Shown here piece by piece: positions 1 through 6,504 of a DNA stretch of 64,000 nucleotides. Position 1 is the stretch's first letter; each line of letters begins with the position of its first letter. Origin of the DNA: UBA11891 sp049890035. Its GTDB lineage: Bacteria > Bacteroidota > Bacteroidia > Flavobacteriales > Flavobacteriaceae. The notes beneath the pieces are model-generated. The model had not been told where the DNA came from, did no database searches, and was given only the letters and a program-made list of their open reading frames with translations. A program made the position numbers and the translations under genes. The stretch spans positions 1 to 64,000 of the forward strand of contig JBMHCG010000012.1 in assembly GCA_049890035.1 (NCBI GenBank), in the 5' to 3' direction.

Positions 1-27
1 TGCAGCTTTTTCTTTCGTGAATGGCAT
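1..27 (-). CDS. N-terminal start of a gene running off the left edge
   Basis: On the minus strand an ATG at 27 opens MPFTKEKAA and stays open to the window edge. Only nine residues are visible, so no family can be named. A short GC hairpin with a T-run lies just upstream (45-64), as expected if a separate transcript ends before this gene. The start is inferred from that spacing and from the clean open frame; it could still be chance. Confidence 0.35.
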
Positions 28-44
28 AATGGTTTATTTAAATC

Positions 45-64
45 AAAAAGGGGGCATAGAGCCC
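45..64 (-). terminator. weak rho-independent terminator
   Basis: Reading the minus strand, GGGC at 64-61 pairs with GCCC at 55-52 around a 5-nt loop, followed by CC and five T. The stem is only 4 bp, but it sits about 45 nt after the stop of the small peptide gene at 110-202 and before the next start at 27. Confidence 0.35.
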
Positions 65-109
65 ACCTAAATCACTTCTTATCCTTATTTGAGACTCCTT
101 TGGATTGAC

Positions 110-202
110 CTACTCGAAATCTATCGAGGCTAGCATTGTAAGTAGCACTAAGAGTAGGATGCCAACCAGTAGAACCTTTTTGATGAACTGTTCTATTACC
201 AT
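110..202 (-). CDS. 30-residue single-pass membrane peptide
   Basis: ATG at 202 to TAG at 110 encodes 30 residues: a short basic/acidic head (MVIEQFIKK), one uninterrupted hydrophobic stretch (VLLVGILLLVLLTMLA) and an acidic tail (SIDFE). This is the layout of a small single-helix membrane peptide, which fits the positive-inside rule. A terminator-like hairpin follows at 45-64. I do not recognise a family. A hydrophobic 30-codon frame can arise by chance in AT-rich DNA, so existence as a gene is only moderately supported. No matching promoter of the TAnnTTTG type was found upstream. Confidence 0.35.
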   Translation of the reverse strand: MVIEQFIKKVLLVGILLLVLLTMLASIDFE

Positions 203-267
203 AGCATTAGCCAATAATTATTTTTATATACTTATAGGATTGACTATAAACCAGTTCTCATACGCTG

Positions 268-433
268 AGTTTGAATTTAAACTGCGGAGCATAACAGCCT
301 CGCAGTTTTTTGTTACCATTGTTACATAACATCACGTTTCTGTACGTTAAATTTTAAATGTCAATTCTTCTTTTCATAACTTAGAATTGGTTTATGGTTA
401 TTACCGCTGGACTTTACATCTGGCGGTTTTTTT
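268..433 (+). repeat. non-coding module, copy 1 (ncRNA-like or cassette-boundary-like)
   Basis: This stretch shares its architecture with 1027-1209. Both begin with AGTTTGAATT, continue with a GCGgAG..TAACAGCyTCrCAGTTTT hairpin region containing a TAACA/TGTTA inverted pair, then about 80-100 less-conserved bases, and both end with the same terminator, CCGCTGGACTTnACATCTGG followed by CGG and a T-run. Copy 1 also has an AACTGCG/CGCAGTT stem at 280-307. Upstream, TTG at 240-242, a 23-nt spacer and TGAGTTTG at 266-273 give a near-consensus Bacteroidota promoter. No convincing protein is encoded. It could be a small RNA gene present twice, or a recombination-site-like repeat. Confidence 0.5.
404..433 (+). 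terminator. rho-independent terminator, copy 1
   Basis: CCGCTGGA at 404-411 pairs with TCTGGCGG at 419-426 (8 bp including two G-T pairs) around a 7-nt loop, followed by seven T. On the plus strand this is a good intrinsic terminator, yet no protein-coding gene ends upstream of it on that strand. It would end the candidate transcript of the module at 268-433. Confidence 0.65.
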
Positions 434-473
434 ATTTTCTCCTATATTGAAATTAATTTGACAAAAAATAATT

Positions 474-738
474 ATGAATAGCGAAGAAAAATGGTATAAT
501 CGTGAACCAAAATGGTTAAGTAAACAACCGAAATATATAAGATATTTACTTATGATTTTACTATATACTCTTGGTTTCACACTTTTTAACTATTTATTTT
601 CAGGAGAGATTTGGTTTATAAATTTTGGGGAAAATCATTAAAGAAGCCAATATCCTTCCAATCTATGGCATTTTTTACTTTGGGTAGCATTCCTTGTCTA
701 TGGCGTTGCTAAAAGTATTCACCCCCCTAATGATTAAA
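474..738 (+). pseudogene. small two-helix membrane protein interrupted by an in-frame stop
   Basis: ATG at 474 opens a 55-codon frame to TAA at 639-641 with one hydrophobic segment (residues ~24-43). The same frame then continues without another stop for 32 codons to TAA at 736-738 and holds a second hydrophobic segment (HFLLWVAFLVYGVAKS). Read together it looks like an ~87-residue two-helix protein split by one stop codon. Alternatively the 55-residue product is real and the rest is coincidence. No family recognised. Its 3' end overlaps, tail to tail, the broken minus-strand gene at 727-1010. Confidence 0.4.
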
Positions 739-1010
739 CAACCTGAAAGTATCAGGATTGTAAGCTTCCTGCACTAGCTTCATTCCATGCTTCATTGCAT
801 ATTTAGCACTAACCCAAGCGACTGAAGTACGCCATAGGGTTCATAGGCTTCAAATATGAACTTATATTCACTATTGATTATACGAGTGTATCCCTCACCT
901 ATATTCCATTTTTTGACAAATTGTTCAATTCCCGTTGTGCCATTAAATTGATGTGACTTGTCACCCACATAATAATAAACATTAAATAATTTTAAAAAAG
1001 TCATAACCAT
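727..1010 (-). pseudogene. small hypothetical gene with a probable frameshift
   Basis: From ATG at 1010 the minus strand encodes about 56 protein-like residues (MVMTFLKLFNVYYYVGDKSH...) and then reaches a stop at 792. From about 846 downward the neighbouring frame gives a plausible continuation (WRTSVAWVSAKYAMKHGMKL, ending ...DTFRLFNH) to a stop at 727-729. Switching frames near 828-846 gives a single ~94-residue protein, so a frameshift is the simplest reading. I do not recognise the family. The terminus overlaps that of the interrupted plus-strand gene at 474-738. Confidence 0.4.
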
Positions 1011-1026
1011 AAACTTAATTCATACC

Positions 1027-1209
1027 AAGTTTGAATTGGAAAAGCGAAGTGTAACAGCTTCACAGTTTTAATTCCTGTTACAATTGATTGTGACTATTAT
1101 CACAATAGCATACCGTTTACTTAATTTAATTTTATGTTGGTTTAATCATAGACCAATTTTCTGAATTTTTTTGAATGTAGCCGCTGGACTTGACATCTGG
1201 CGGTTTTTT
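1027..1209 (+). repeat. non-coding module, copy 2 (ncRNA-like or cassette-boundary-like)
   Basis: Second copy of the module described at 268-433. It starts AAGTTTGAATTGG, carries a perfect TGTAACAG / CTGTTACA inverted pair (1050-1080) and a TTGGT/ACCAA hairpin further on, and ends in the same CCGCTGGACTTGACATCTGG hairpin plus T-run. The ends are much better conserved than the middle, which suggests that structure and termination are being preserved. The two copies are about 760-775 bp apart and enclose two small broken genes. Confidence 0.5.
1181..1209 (+). terminator. rho-independent terminator, copy 2
   Basis: CCGCTGGA at 1181-1188 pairs with TCTGGCGG at 1196-1203, followed by six T. It differs from the hairpin at 404-433 by a single base in the loop. 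No plus-strand protein gene ends just upstream. Confidence 0.65.
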
Positions 1210-1531
1210 CTTCTCTTTTGGGCAAGTCATTCAAGAATTACTAGGAATCCTTGATCCATCTTTCGCCTATTGCTAGATATAGTATATGTGCATACTGTAA
1301 AGTATATGAAATCATTCTCATGTACTTTTTTTGTCGTTTTGTACTTTTAATATCCTATTAATTCCTTGAACTGAGGAAATCAAACCACTTCTACCATCCC
1401 AAACATGACCGTTTTTTAAGCCTTATAAACTAAGGAGTCAAGTAGCCCTGGTAATTGATGCTCTGCTAAATAGAAACATTAAGGATATTGGTTCGATTGG
1501 CTATATTTATGGAAACCATAAATCGCTCAGA
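1210..1531. other. gene-poor stretch with a start-less open frame
   Basis: No supported gene. The last 41 codons (1409-1531) are open in the same frame as the lipoprotein that starts at 1532 and read like protein (for example DALLNRNIKDIGSIGYIYGN), but there is no in-frame ATG, GTG or TTG. The lipoprotein signal peptide at 1532 argues that translation really begins there. The upstream open frame may be a remnant of another gene or chance. Confidence 0.4.
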
Positions 1532-2506
1532 ATGAAACCCTGTTTTAGTAGTATTTTTTTATTTATATGCATATTATCCTATCAATGCTCTTCTGATGAC
1601 TCAGATATGATGCTGTTAAATAACTCGGATGAAAAAATGTCAACGGTAGGATTTGTTCCAGATACAGCTAATGAAACAAATATAGATTCAAACGAGTCGA
1701 TTGGATTTTCTTTTGAATATCATCTGCATTCAAGTTTAGATAGCTATAGTTTCTATAAAGATTCGATTGTGTCTGTCATTTCAACTATGAATGATTTGAT
1801 GCCGATTTCCCCTTTTTATGATAGTAGGGGCAACAGCCAAATTAATGGCGTATCGATTTATTCTTGGTTAAATGAGGGATCCAAACCCTATGCATCTCTG
1901 ATTGGTGATACCGATCAATGCATATGTGGAATTATTGACAAACATCTTGTTATGTCTCTTCAATTACAAGAAGGTGACTTTGGTGCACAGAACAATTTTA
2001 AATATGCATTATTGGCTCATGAGTTTTTTCACGTTTATCAAATTTACAAATCCAAGGGTTTTGATCAGGAGGTATTTTGGTTGATCGAAGGTCAGGCAGC
2101 TACGATAGAATCCTTATACCTAAAAGAATTCATCAATGATTCAAACTATATCATGAATTTTTTGAATCAAGAATATATTTCTTTTGAAGACGGTATACAG
2201 CATGCTGAAAATTATGAATCCTATCAAGGTTATGGAACTTCTTTACCTCTGTATGGGGACATAACGATATTTATGAATTTATCTCTGTCAAAAATTCTCC
2301 AGGAGTTTGGATACAGTGAAAAAGAGTCTTTTCAATTGATTTTCAAAACGTATTGGGAATCCAATCCAAATCAAAACAACTGGAAAGAAAAGTTTGAAGA
2401 AGTTTTTGGAATAGGTGTTAGTGATTTTTATTTGAGACTAAATGATTTTAAATCAAAGCCTGAAAACCTGGTTCCAGAAATTGAATTGAGTGGGATTTTT
2501 AATTAA
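1532..2506 (+). CDS. putative lipoprotein with HEXXH metalloprotease-like site
   Basis: 324 residues. The N-terminus is a lipoprotein signal with Cys19 as the likely lipidated residue (ILSYQC then SSDDSD, a typical flexible Ser/Asp spacer). The only family-level signal is H163-E-F-F-H167, followed about 19 residues later by WLIEGQA with Glu186. HEXXH plus a downstream WLxEG glutamate is the zinc-site arrangement of gluzincin-type peptidases of the peptidase-MA kind, so a surface or periplasmic metalloprotease is inferred, not shown. Start chosen at the ATG that opens the signal peptide. Flanked by gene debris on both sides; no operon partner. Confidence 0.7.
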   Translation: MKPCFSSIFLFICILSYQCSSDDSDMMLLNNSDEKMSTVGFVPDTANETNIDSNESIGFSFEYHLHSSLDSYSFYKDSIVSVISTMNDLMPISPFYDSRGNSQINGVSIYSWLNEGSKPYASLIGDTDQCICGIIDKHLVMSLQLQEGDFGAQNNFKYALLAHEFFHVYQIYKSKGFDQEVFWLIEGQAATIESLYLKEFINDSNYIMNFLNQEYISFEDGIQHAENYESYQGYGTSLPLYGDITIFMNLSLSKILQEFGYSEKESFQLIFKTYWESNPNQNNWKEKFEEVFGIGVSDFYLRLNDFKSKPENLVPEIELSGIFN

Positions 2507-2740
2507 TACGAAACAGGTGCAAATGAAAAAAATCAATGGTGGGGAAACAACAGCTATGATTTTCCAAAAACAGCAAGTTATTATTCTTTTTTTGGTTTGG
2601 TACCGATGGTAACTACTGTCATTGTAAAACCACATGATGTGCTACGTACGAATCTAAATTATTTTTTACCGATGCTTACAACCCTTTTGATTAGTGGTAG
2701 TTTTCAGGAAATGTGTTGAAAAGCATAAATTTTAAAAACA
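2507..2740 (+). other. in-frame coding-like tail after a stop; possible gene remnant
   Basis: Directly after the TAA of the preceding lipoprotein, and in its own frame, 66 codons run open to TGA at 2717 or close by. The translation (YETGANEKNQWWG, later VPMVTTVIVKPHDV and LPMLTTLLISGSF) reads more like protein than random AT-rich DNA. It has no start codon in a good context. It may be a decayed fragment of another gene or the original C-terminus of the lipoprotein. No regulatory feature was seen. Confidence 0.3.
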
Positions 2741-2917
2741 ATGAATGACAACACAGTTACCTTTAAAAAGAAATGGTTGGATAGGGCCATCCCTTTACGA
2801 TTTAAGATAAATTACTGGTTTCTTCAGAAATTTGGTTTGTTCGGCTTTGGGCTGTTTGCTTTTTTTTGGGGAATTGGAGTTGCGATTATTCTCTACGAAT
2901 TTCTTTTGGAAAAGTGA
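2741..2917 (+). CDS. 58-residue single-helix membrane protein
   Basis: ATG at 2741 to TGA at 2917. A basic N-terminal half (MNDNTVTFKKKWLDRAIPLR) is followed by a long hydrophobic segment (about residues 32-54, containing FGFGLFAFFWGIGVAIILY) and a charged end (EFLLEK). The layout fits a small inner-membrane protein. No family recognised. The nearest promoter-like element is poor. It lies between gene debris and the next small exported protein. Confidence 0.45.
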   Translation: MNDNTVTFKKKWLDRAIPLRFKINYWFLQKFGLFGFGLFAFFWGIGVAIILYEFLLEK

Positions 2918-3157
2918 TAAGTAGGTCGCGTTGGGGCGTTTTCGACACCTCCTTGTTAATCAAGTAAACTTTTCTCAATAAGCCCCTAAGAATGCTGACG
3001 AGACGGTTTTACCTTTGCAAACGGGCCTCTTTTGTTTATCGGATACAGCAGCAATGCAGGAAGTATATTATATGGATTGTAAATCCGATATAGGAATTCC
3101 GATATTTTAAATAATTTGACACTCAACAACAAAACGATAAAATGTAAAAAAACATTG

Positions 3158-3544
3158 ATGAAAAAATATGTGAATTGGCTCTTCGGAATTGGATTGCTTT
3201 CTACACTCTTAGGTTATTATATTGGAATTGGGGATGTACCTGTAAGCACAAAAATCCTTGTTGGTAAAAAATTCTGTGGTAAAGGCCGTGGTTCTCTTGC
3301 CGAAGGATCAACAATTTGTTTTGGCTTTCAATCCGAAAAACTGCTTGAAATAACCATTTCCGATCTTGCTGTGGACTATACCATGCCCATAACGCTTTAC
3401 TCAAAAGAAGACAAACCCCAATCCATTTTCTTTTTGTTTGGTTTGGAAAAGCCCATGAGCGAAAACGAACTTGTGTATGTCAAGGACAACCATTTTGTAT
3501 GGAAGAGAACGGATGGAACAAATTGGGATCTTAAATTGGAATGA
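3158..3544 (+). CDS. small exported or membrane-anchored hypothetical protein
   Basis: 128 residues from ATG at 3158. The N-terminus (MKKYVNWLFGIGLLSTLLGYY) is a signal peptide or anchor, and the rest is a compact, probably beta-rich domain with two Cys (GKKFCGKGRG, STICFGFQ) that could form a disulfide. An in-frame TTG at 3116 would add 14 residues ahead of the signal sequence and is rejected. No family recognised. The preceding 240 bp (2918-3157) contain short inverted repeats such as GGATT/AATCC but no gene. Confidence 0.55.
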   Translation: MKKYVNWLFGIGLLSTLLGYYIGIGDVPVSTKILVGKKFCGKGRGSLAEGSTICFGFQSEKLLEITISDLAVDYTMPITLYSKEDKPQSIFFLFGLEKPMSENELVYVKDNHFVWKRTDGTNWDLKLE

Positions 3545-3684
3545 TTTAATCAATGTGTTTTAGTTTTTTTGCTTCCTATCATCAACGAAATTGTGATTTA
3601 AATCAATTCCAACACGATTGATTGAAATGCTATCACAAATGCAAGTAGAATTGCCTTTTTAAGTGAAGGGGATTCCTGATACAA

Positions 3685-4353
3685 CTAACCATTAGGACAA
3701 TTGCCCCAGGAGGGTTGATTTTCTTCTAGAAGCCCACTATCGAGGGCAAAATCAGTGGGCTCGCTAGGAATTAGTGGAACACACCAGCCCGAAAGATCAT
3801 GATTGAATAAGCTGGCCTGATAAAACATACCTTCCATATCGGTTGCCTTTCTTGTATTCCATTTACTTATGTTTTGATTGAAAACGGTTGCACCGGCAAA
3901 CATGAAGGAAGTATTGGTGACAAGGGATACATCCCAATTACTAATATTCTGATTGAATGAAATAGCATTTTTAAACATTAAATTCATCGATGTAACTTGT
4001 GCCGTATCCCAGGAACTGATGTTTTGGTTGAAGCCTCCCTGGTCTTCAAAGAGAGCAGACATATTTTCTACATTGGAAGTACAAACACAGGTCAAATCGG
4101 CCTCGTTTTCAACTTTTTGACGTAGGCTTGCTTCATCGACAACTTCATATTCTTTGCCATCAATCTCGTATCGTATCCCCACTTCAGTACCCCGGCATTT
4201 TATCGTCAGTCCATTGGAATCCAGATAAATAGGGTTACTTTGAGGCAAGGCAAAGAAAATATCTTCAGTAACTTCATCGATTTGTGTGACGGTTCTTTTG
4301 AAACAGCCTAGATGTAGAAAACAAAAAAAATAAAGGTAGTGTCTAGTCTGCAT
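3685..4353 (-). CDS. BspA-like (DUF285) leucine-rich surface lipoprotein
   Basis: 222 residues. Start set at the ATG at 4353, which gives a lipoprotein signal ending HLGC with Cys17; the upstream TTG would bury it. The C-terminal half holds three to four tandem repeats of about 25 residues of the type F-N-Q-N-I-S-x-W-D-x-x-x-V-T-x-M-x-x-M-F, the hallmark of DUF285/BspA-like leucine-rich repeats known from bacterial surface and adhesion proteins. The ATG overlaps the stop of the upstream gene (ATGCAGACTAG), so the two are translationally coupled. The function is inferred to be surface binding; no ligand can be guessed. Confidence 0.75.
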   Translation of the reverse strand: MQTRHYLYFFCFLHLGCFKRTVTQIDEVTEDIFFALPQSNPIYLDSNGLTIKCRGTEVGIRYEIDGKEYEVVDEASLRQKVENEADLTCVCTSNVENMSALFEDQGGFNQNISSWDTAQVTSMNLMFKNAISFNQNISNWDVSLVTNTSFMFAGATVFNQNISKWNTRKATDMEGMFYQASLFNHDLSGWCVPLIPSEPTDFALDSGLLEENQPSWGNCPNG

Positions 4354-5056
4354 CTTTTGCTGCTTTATATTTGATTCCACATCCCAACATAATTCCTCCA
4401 TAATTTATGGAATAACCGATTTCGGGAACCAATGCCCAACGATTGAAAACATCTACTGGATAGTTGATTGTAAAAGAAAAATCGAGTTCAGAAAAATTAG
4501 GTAATTCGTTGGCTTTCAAATTATAATAATTAAATGGAGAGTCAAAATCAAATCCATCCGCCACTTCTTGGGCGGTGACTTCTTTAAAGAATATAGCCGA
4601 TACGGGGCCACTTCGTAGACCTGCATTTACTTTTATATAGAGTTGCTTCCAGATTGCATATCCCGTTGTGAGCCAGTAAGAACGGGTGTTGGAGGAAAAA
4701 CTCCCATTGAATCCTCTGGGTTTCCAGATCGAACCGTTGTCATCTTCATAAGCGATAAAGTAGTATTCATCTGATAATTGAAAACCCAAAATGAATTTTT
4801 TCACATACACATCAATAAAAATACCATAGGCCCCGTCATTGAAAAGTCCTTGCACTTCAGGTCCGTAATACTCCTGGGGATATCTATTTTGACCACTAAA
4901 TAAAAATCCTATAGACGTTCCTCGGTAAATACTGACGTTATTACTTCTTTTATTCCAAATATTTTCCTGATACTTCCAATCTTGCGAAAACGAAAAAATG
5001 GGGACTAAAATCCAAAAAATAAATTTTTTCAAAATAATAACACTGTTGTCGAGCAT
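4343..5056 (-). CDS. exported, probable outer-membrane beta-barrel protein
   Basis: 237 residues. A signal peptide is visible (KKFIFWILVPIFSFSQ, cleavage about residue 25). The mature part is rich in alternating aromatic/hydrophobic residues and Gly (YKVNAGLRSGPVSA, PEIGYSINYGGIMLGCGIKY), typical of small outer-membrane beta-barrels, and ends in a strand followed by a short tail. No specific family recognised. It overlaps the BspA-like lipoprotein gene by 11 nt, suggesting that the two products act together at the cell surface. Confidence 0.55.
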   Translation of the reverse strand: MLDNSVIILKKFIFWILVPIFSFSQDWKYQENIWNKRSNNVSIYRGTSIGFLFSGQNRYPQEYYGPEVQGLFNDGAYGIFIDVYVKKFILGFQLSDEYYFIAYEDDNGSIWKPRGFNGSFSSNTRSYWLTTGYAIWKQLYIKVNAGLRSGPVSAIFFKEVTAQEVADGFDFDSPFNYYNLKANELPNFSELDFSFTINYPVDVFNRWALVPEIGYSINYGGIMLGCGIKYKAAKDAD

Positions 5057-5158
5057 CTGTTAGGCGACTTCCGATACATAACGCAACTAAAACTAACTAA
5101 TATTTGGTAAGGATTTGTACCACTTTAATCCTTTTTTATAAAGAGTTATACGCTGCAT

Positions 5159-6454
5159 TTAAGAATTTAAATTTTCCAGCTTTTCTACTATTTTTTCCAG
5201 ACCCAAGGCTCTTGATCCTTTGATAAAAATATTTTTATTTGAAAAGCTCCTTACAGCTAGTGATTCAATCAGTAATTGGGTGTTGGCATACGTTTTAAAC
5301 CGCTCTGGATTATTGATCGTTTGGGAGAAGTTAGGACCTACTAAATAAACTTGGCAATGGTCTTGTATTTCAAGCGCATCCACAATAGCTTGATGTTCTG
5401 CGCTGGCATAGTTCCCTAATTCCAGCATGTCACCCAAAATAAGAACCCGTTCGTTTTGAAATTCTTCAAGAAATGAATGGATAGCAATTTTCATACTCGT
5501 AGGGTTGGCATTGTAGGCGTCAAGAACCACTTCATTCGATCCCACTGTCAGGGTCTGGGAACGATTTGCAGTTGCTTTGAAGGCTGCGATTCCTGATTTA
5601 ATTTTTTCAAATGGAATTTCCATATAGTATCCCAATGCGATAGCAGCTCCGATATTGGATAGGTTATAGGCTCCATACAAGTCACTATGAATGGTTCCTT
5701 TGGGTGTGACAATTTCCAAAGGTTTGGATGCGCTGTATTGTAAAAAGCAATCCGTTCCTTCTTGATTACCAAAGGTGAAGCGAGTAAGGGAATTTGTGCA
5801 TTCCATTTGTTTGGAGTCCGCTGCATTACACAAAACCATTCCCTTGTTTTTTTGGATAAAACGATACAGTTCGGATTTTCCCTTAACGATTCCTTCGATC
5901 CCGCCAAAGCCTTCTAAATGTGCCTTTCCAAAATTTGTGATGTAGCCAATATCAGGAAGCGCAATTTCGCACAGGGCAGCAATTTCTCCCTGGTGATTGG
6001 CTCCCATTTCAATTACAGCAACTTCAGTATTAGGGGAGAGTGCCAGAAGACTCAAAGGAACGCCAATATGATTGTTTAGGTTTCCCTTAGTTGCCTGTGT
6101 TTTAAAGTGGGTCCGCAACACGGACGCCATGAGTTCTTTGGTAGTCGTTTTTCCATTACTACCTGTCAGCCCAATAATTTTTGTCGGCAGTTGTTGGCGG
6201 TGGTGTTGGGCCAGTTGCTGCAAAGCTTTTAGGACATTGGGGACAAGTAAAAATTGATTGTTTTTAGCAGCAAGGGTAGCATCCTCCATTACAACTGCTG
6301 TTGCGCCGCGTTCCAACGCTTCATTTGCAAAGGCCGTTGCATTAAAATGGGGTCCGGATAAAGCAAAAAACAATCCCTTTTCAAGTGGATTACGCGTATC
6401 AGTAAAAACGCCATCAGATTGAAGGTAGTAGGTATAGAGTTCTGCAATTTTCAT
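5159..6454 (-). CDS. murF: UDP-N-acetylmuramoyl-tripeptide--D-alanyl-D-alanine ligase
   Basis: 431 residues from ATG at 6454 (MKIAELYTYYL); an upstream TTG extension falls in the terminator and is rejected. MurF adds D-Ala-D-Ala to the UDP-MurNAc tripeptide, the last cytoplasmic precursor step of peptidoglycan. Visible signatures: N-terminal substrate-binding segment with SDGVFTDTRN, ATP loop GLTGSNGKTTTKE at about residues 95-107, central VIEMGANHQGEI, and a C-terminal domain with DAYNANPTS and LGDMLELG. It lies downstream of gldJ on the same strand but behind a strong terminator (6468-6494), so it needs read-through or its own promoter. Confidence 0.96.
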   Translation of the reverse strand: MKIAELYTYYLQSDGVFTDTRNPLEKGLFFALSGPHFNATAFANEALERGATAVVMEDATLAAKNNQFLLVPNVLKALQQLAQHHRQQLPTKIIGLTGSNGKTTTKELMASVLRTHFKTQATKGNLNNHIGVPLSLLALSPNTEVAVIEMGANHQGEIAALCEIALPDIGYITNFGKAHLEGFGGIEGIVKGKSELYRFIQKNKGMVLCNAADSKQMECTNSLTRFTFGNQEGTDCFLQYSASKPLEIVTPKGTIHSDLYGAYNLSNIGAAIALGYYMEIPFEKIKSGIAAFKATANRSQTLTVGSNEVVLDAYNANPTSMKIAIHSFLEEFQNERVLILGDMLELGNYASAEHQAIVDALEIQDHCQVYLVGPNFSQTINNPERFKTYANTQLLIESLAVRSFSNKNIFIKGSRALGLEKIVEKLENLNS

Positions 6455-6467
6455 GACCAATAGCATC

Positions 6468-6494
6468 AAAAAAGGCATCGTTTCGATGCCTTTT
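6468..6494 (-). terminator. strong rho-independent terminator of gldJ
   Basis: An 11-bp perfect stem AAAAGGCATCG (6470-6480) / CGATGCCTTTT (6484-6494) around a 3-nt loop, followed on the minus strand by a run of T. It begins 11 nt beyond the gldJ stop and 14 nt before the murF start. Confidence 0.85.
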
Positions 6495-6504
6495 ATAGTT
6501 GGGT

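Noticed and set aside
105..329. 74-residue plus-strand frame
   Set aside because: Composition is not protein-like, and it runs across the opposite-strand peptide and into the conserved non-coding module.
268..433. Integron attC site
   Set aside because: The ends do not match RYYYAAC/GTTRRRY and no integrase is visible; kept only as one hypothesis for the twin module.
5105..5150. Plus-strand terminator-like hairpin AAGGATT/AATCCTT with T-run before the murF end
   Set aside because: No plus-strand gene ends here and the T-run is on the wrong strand for murF.
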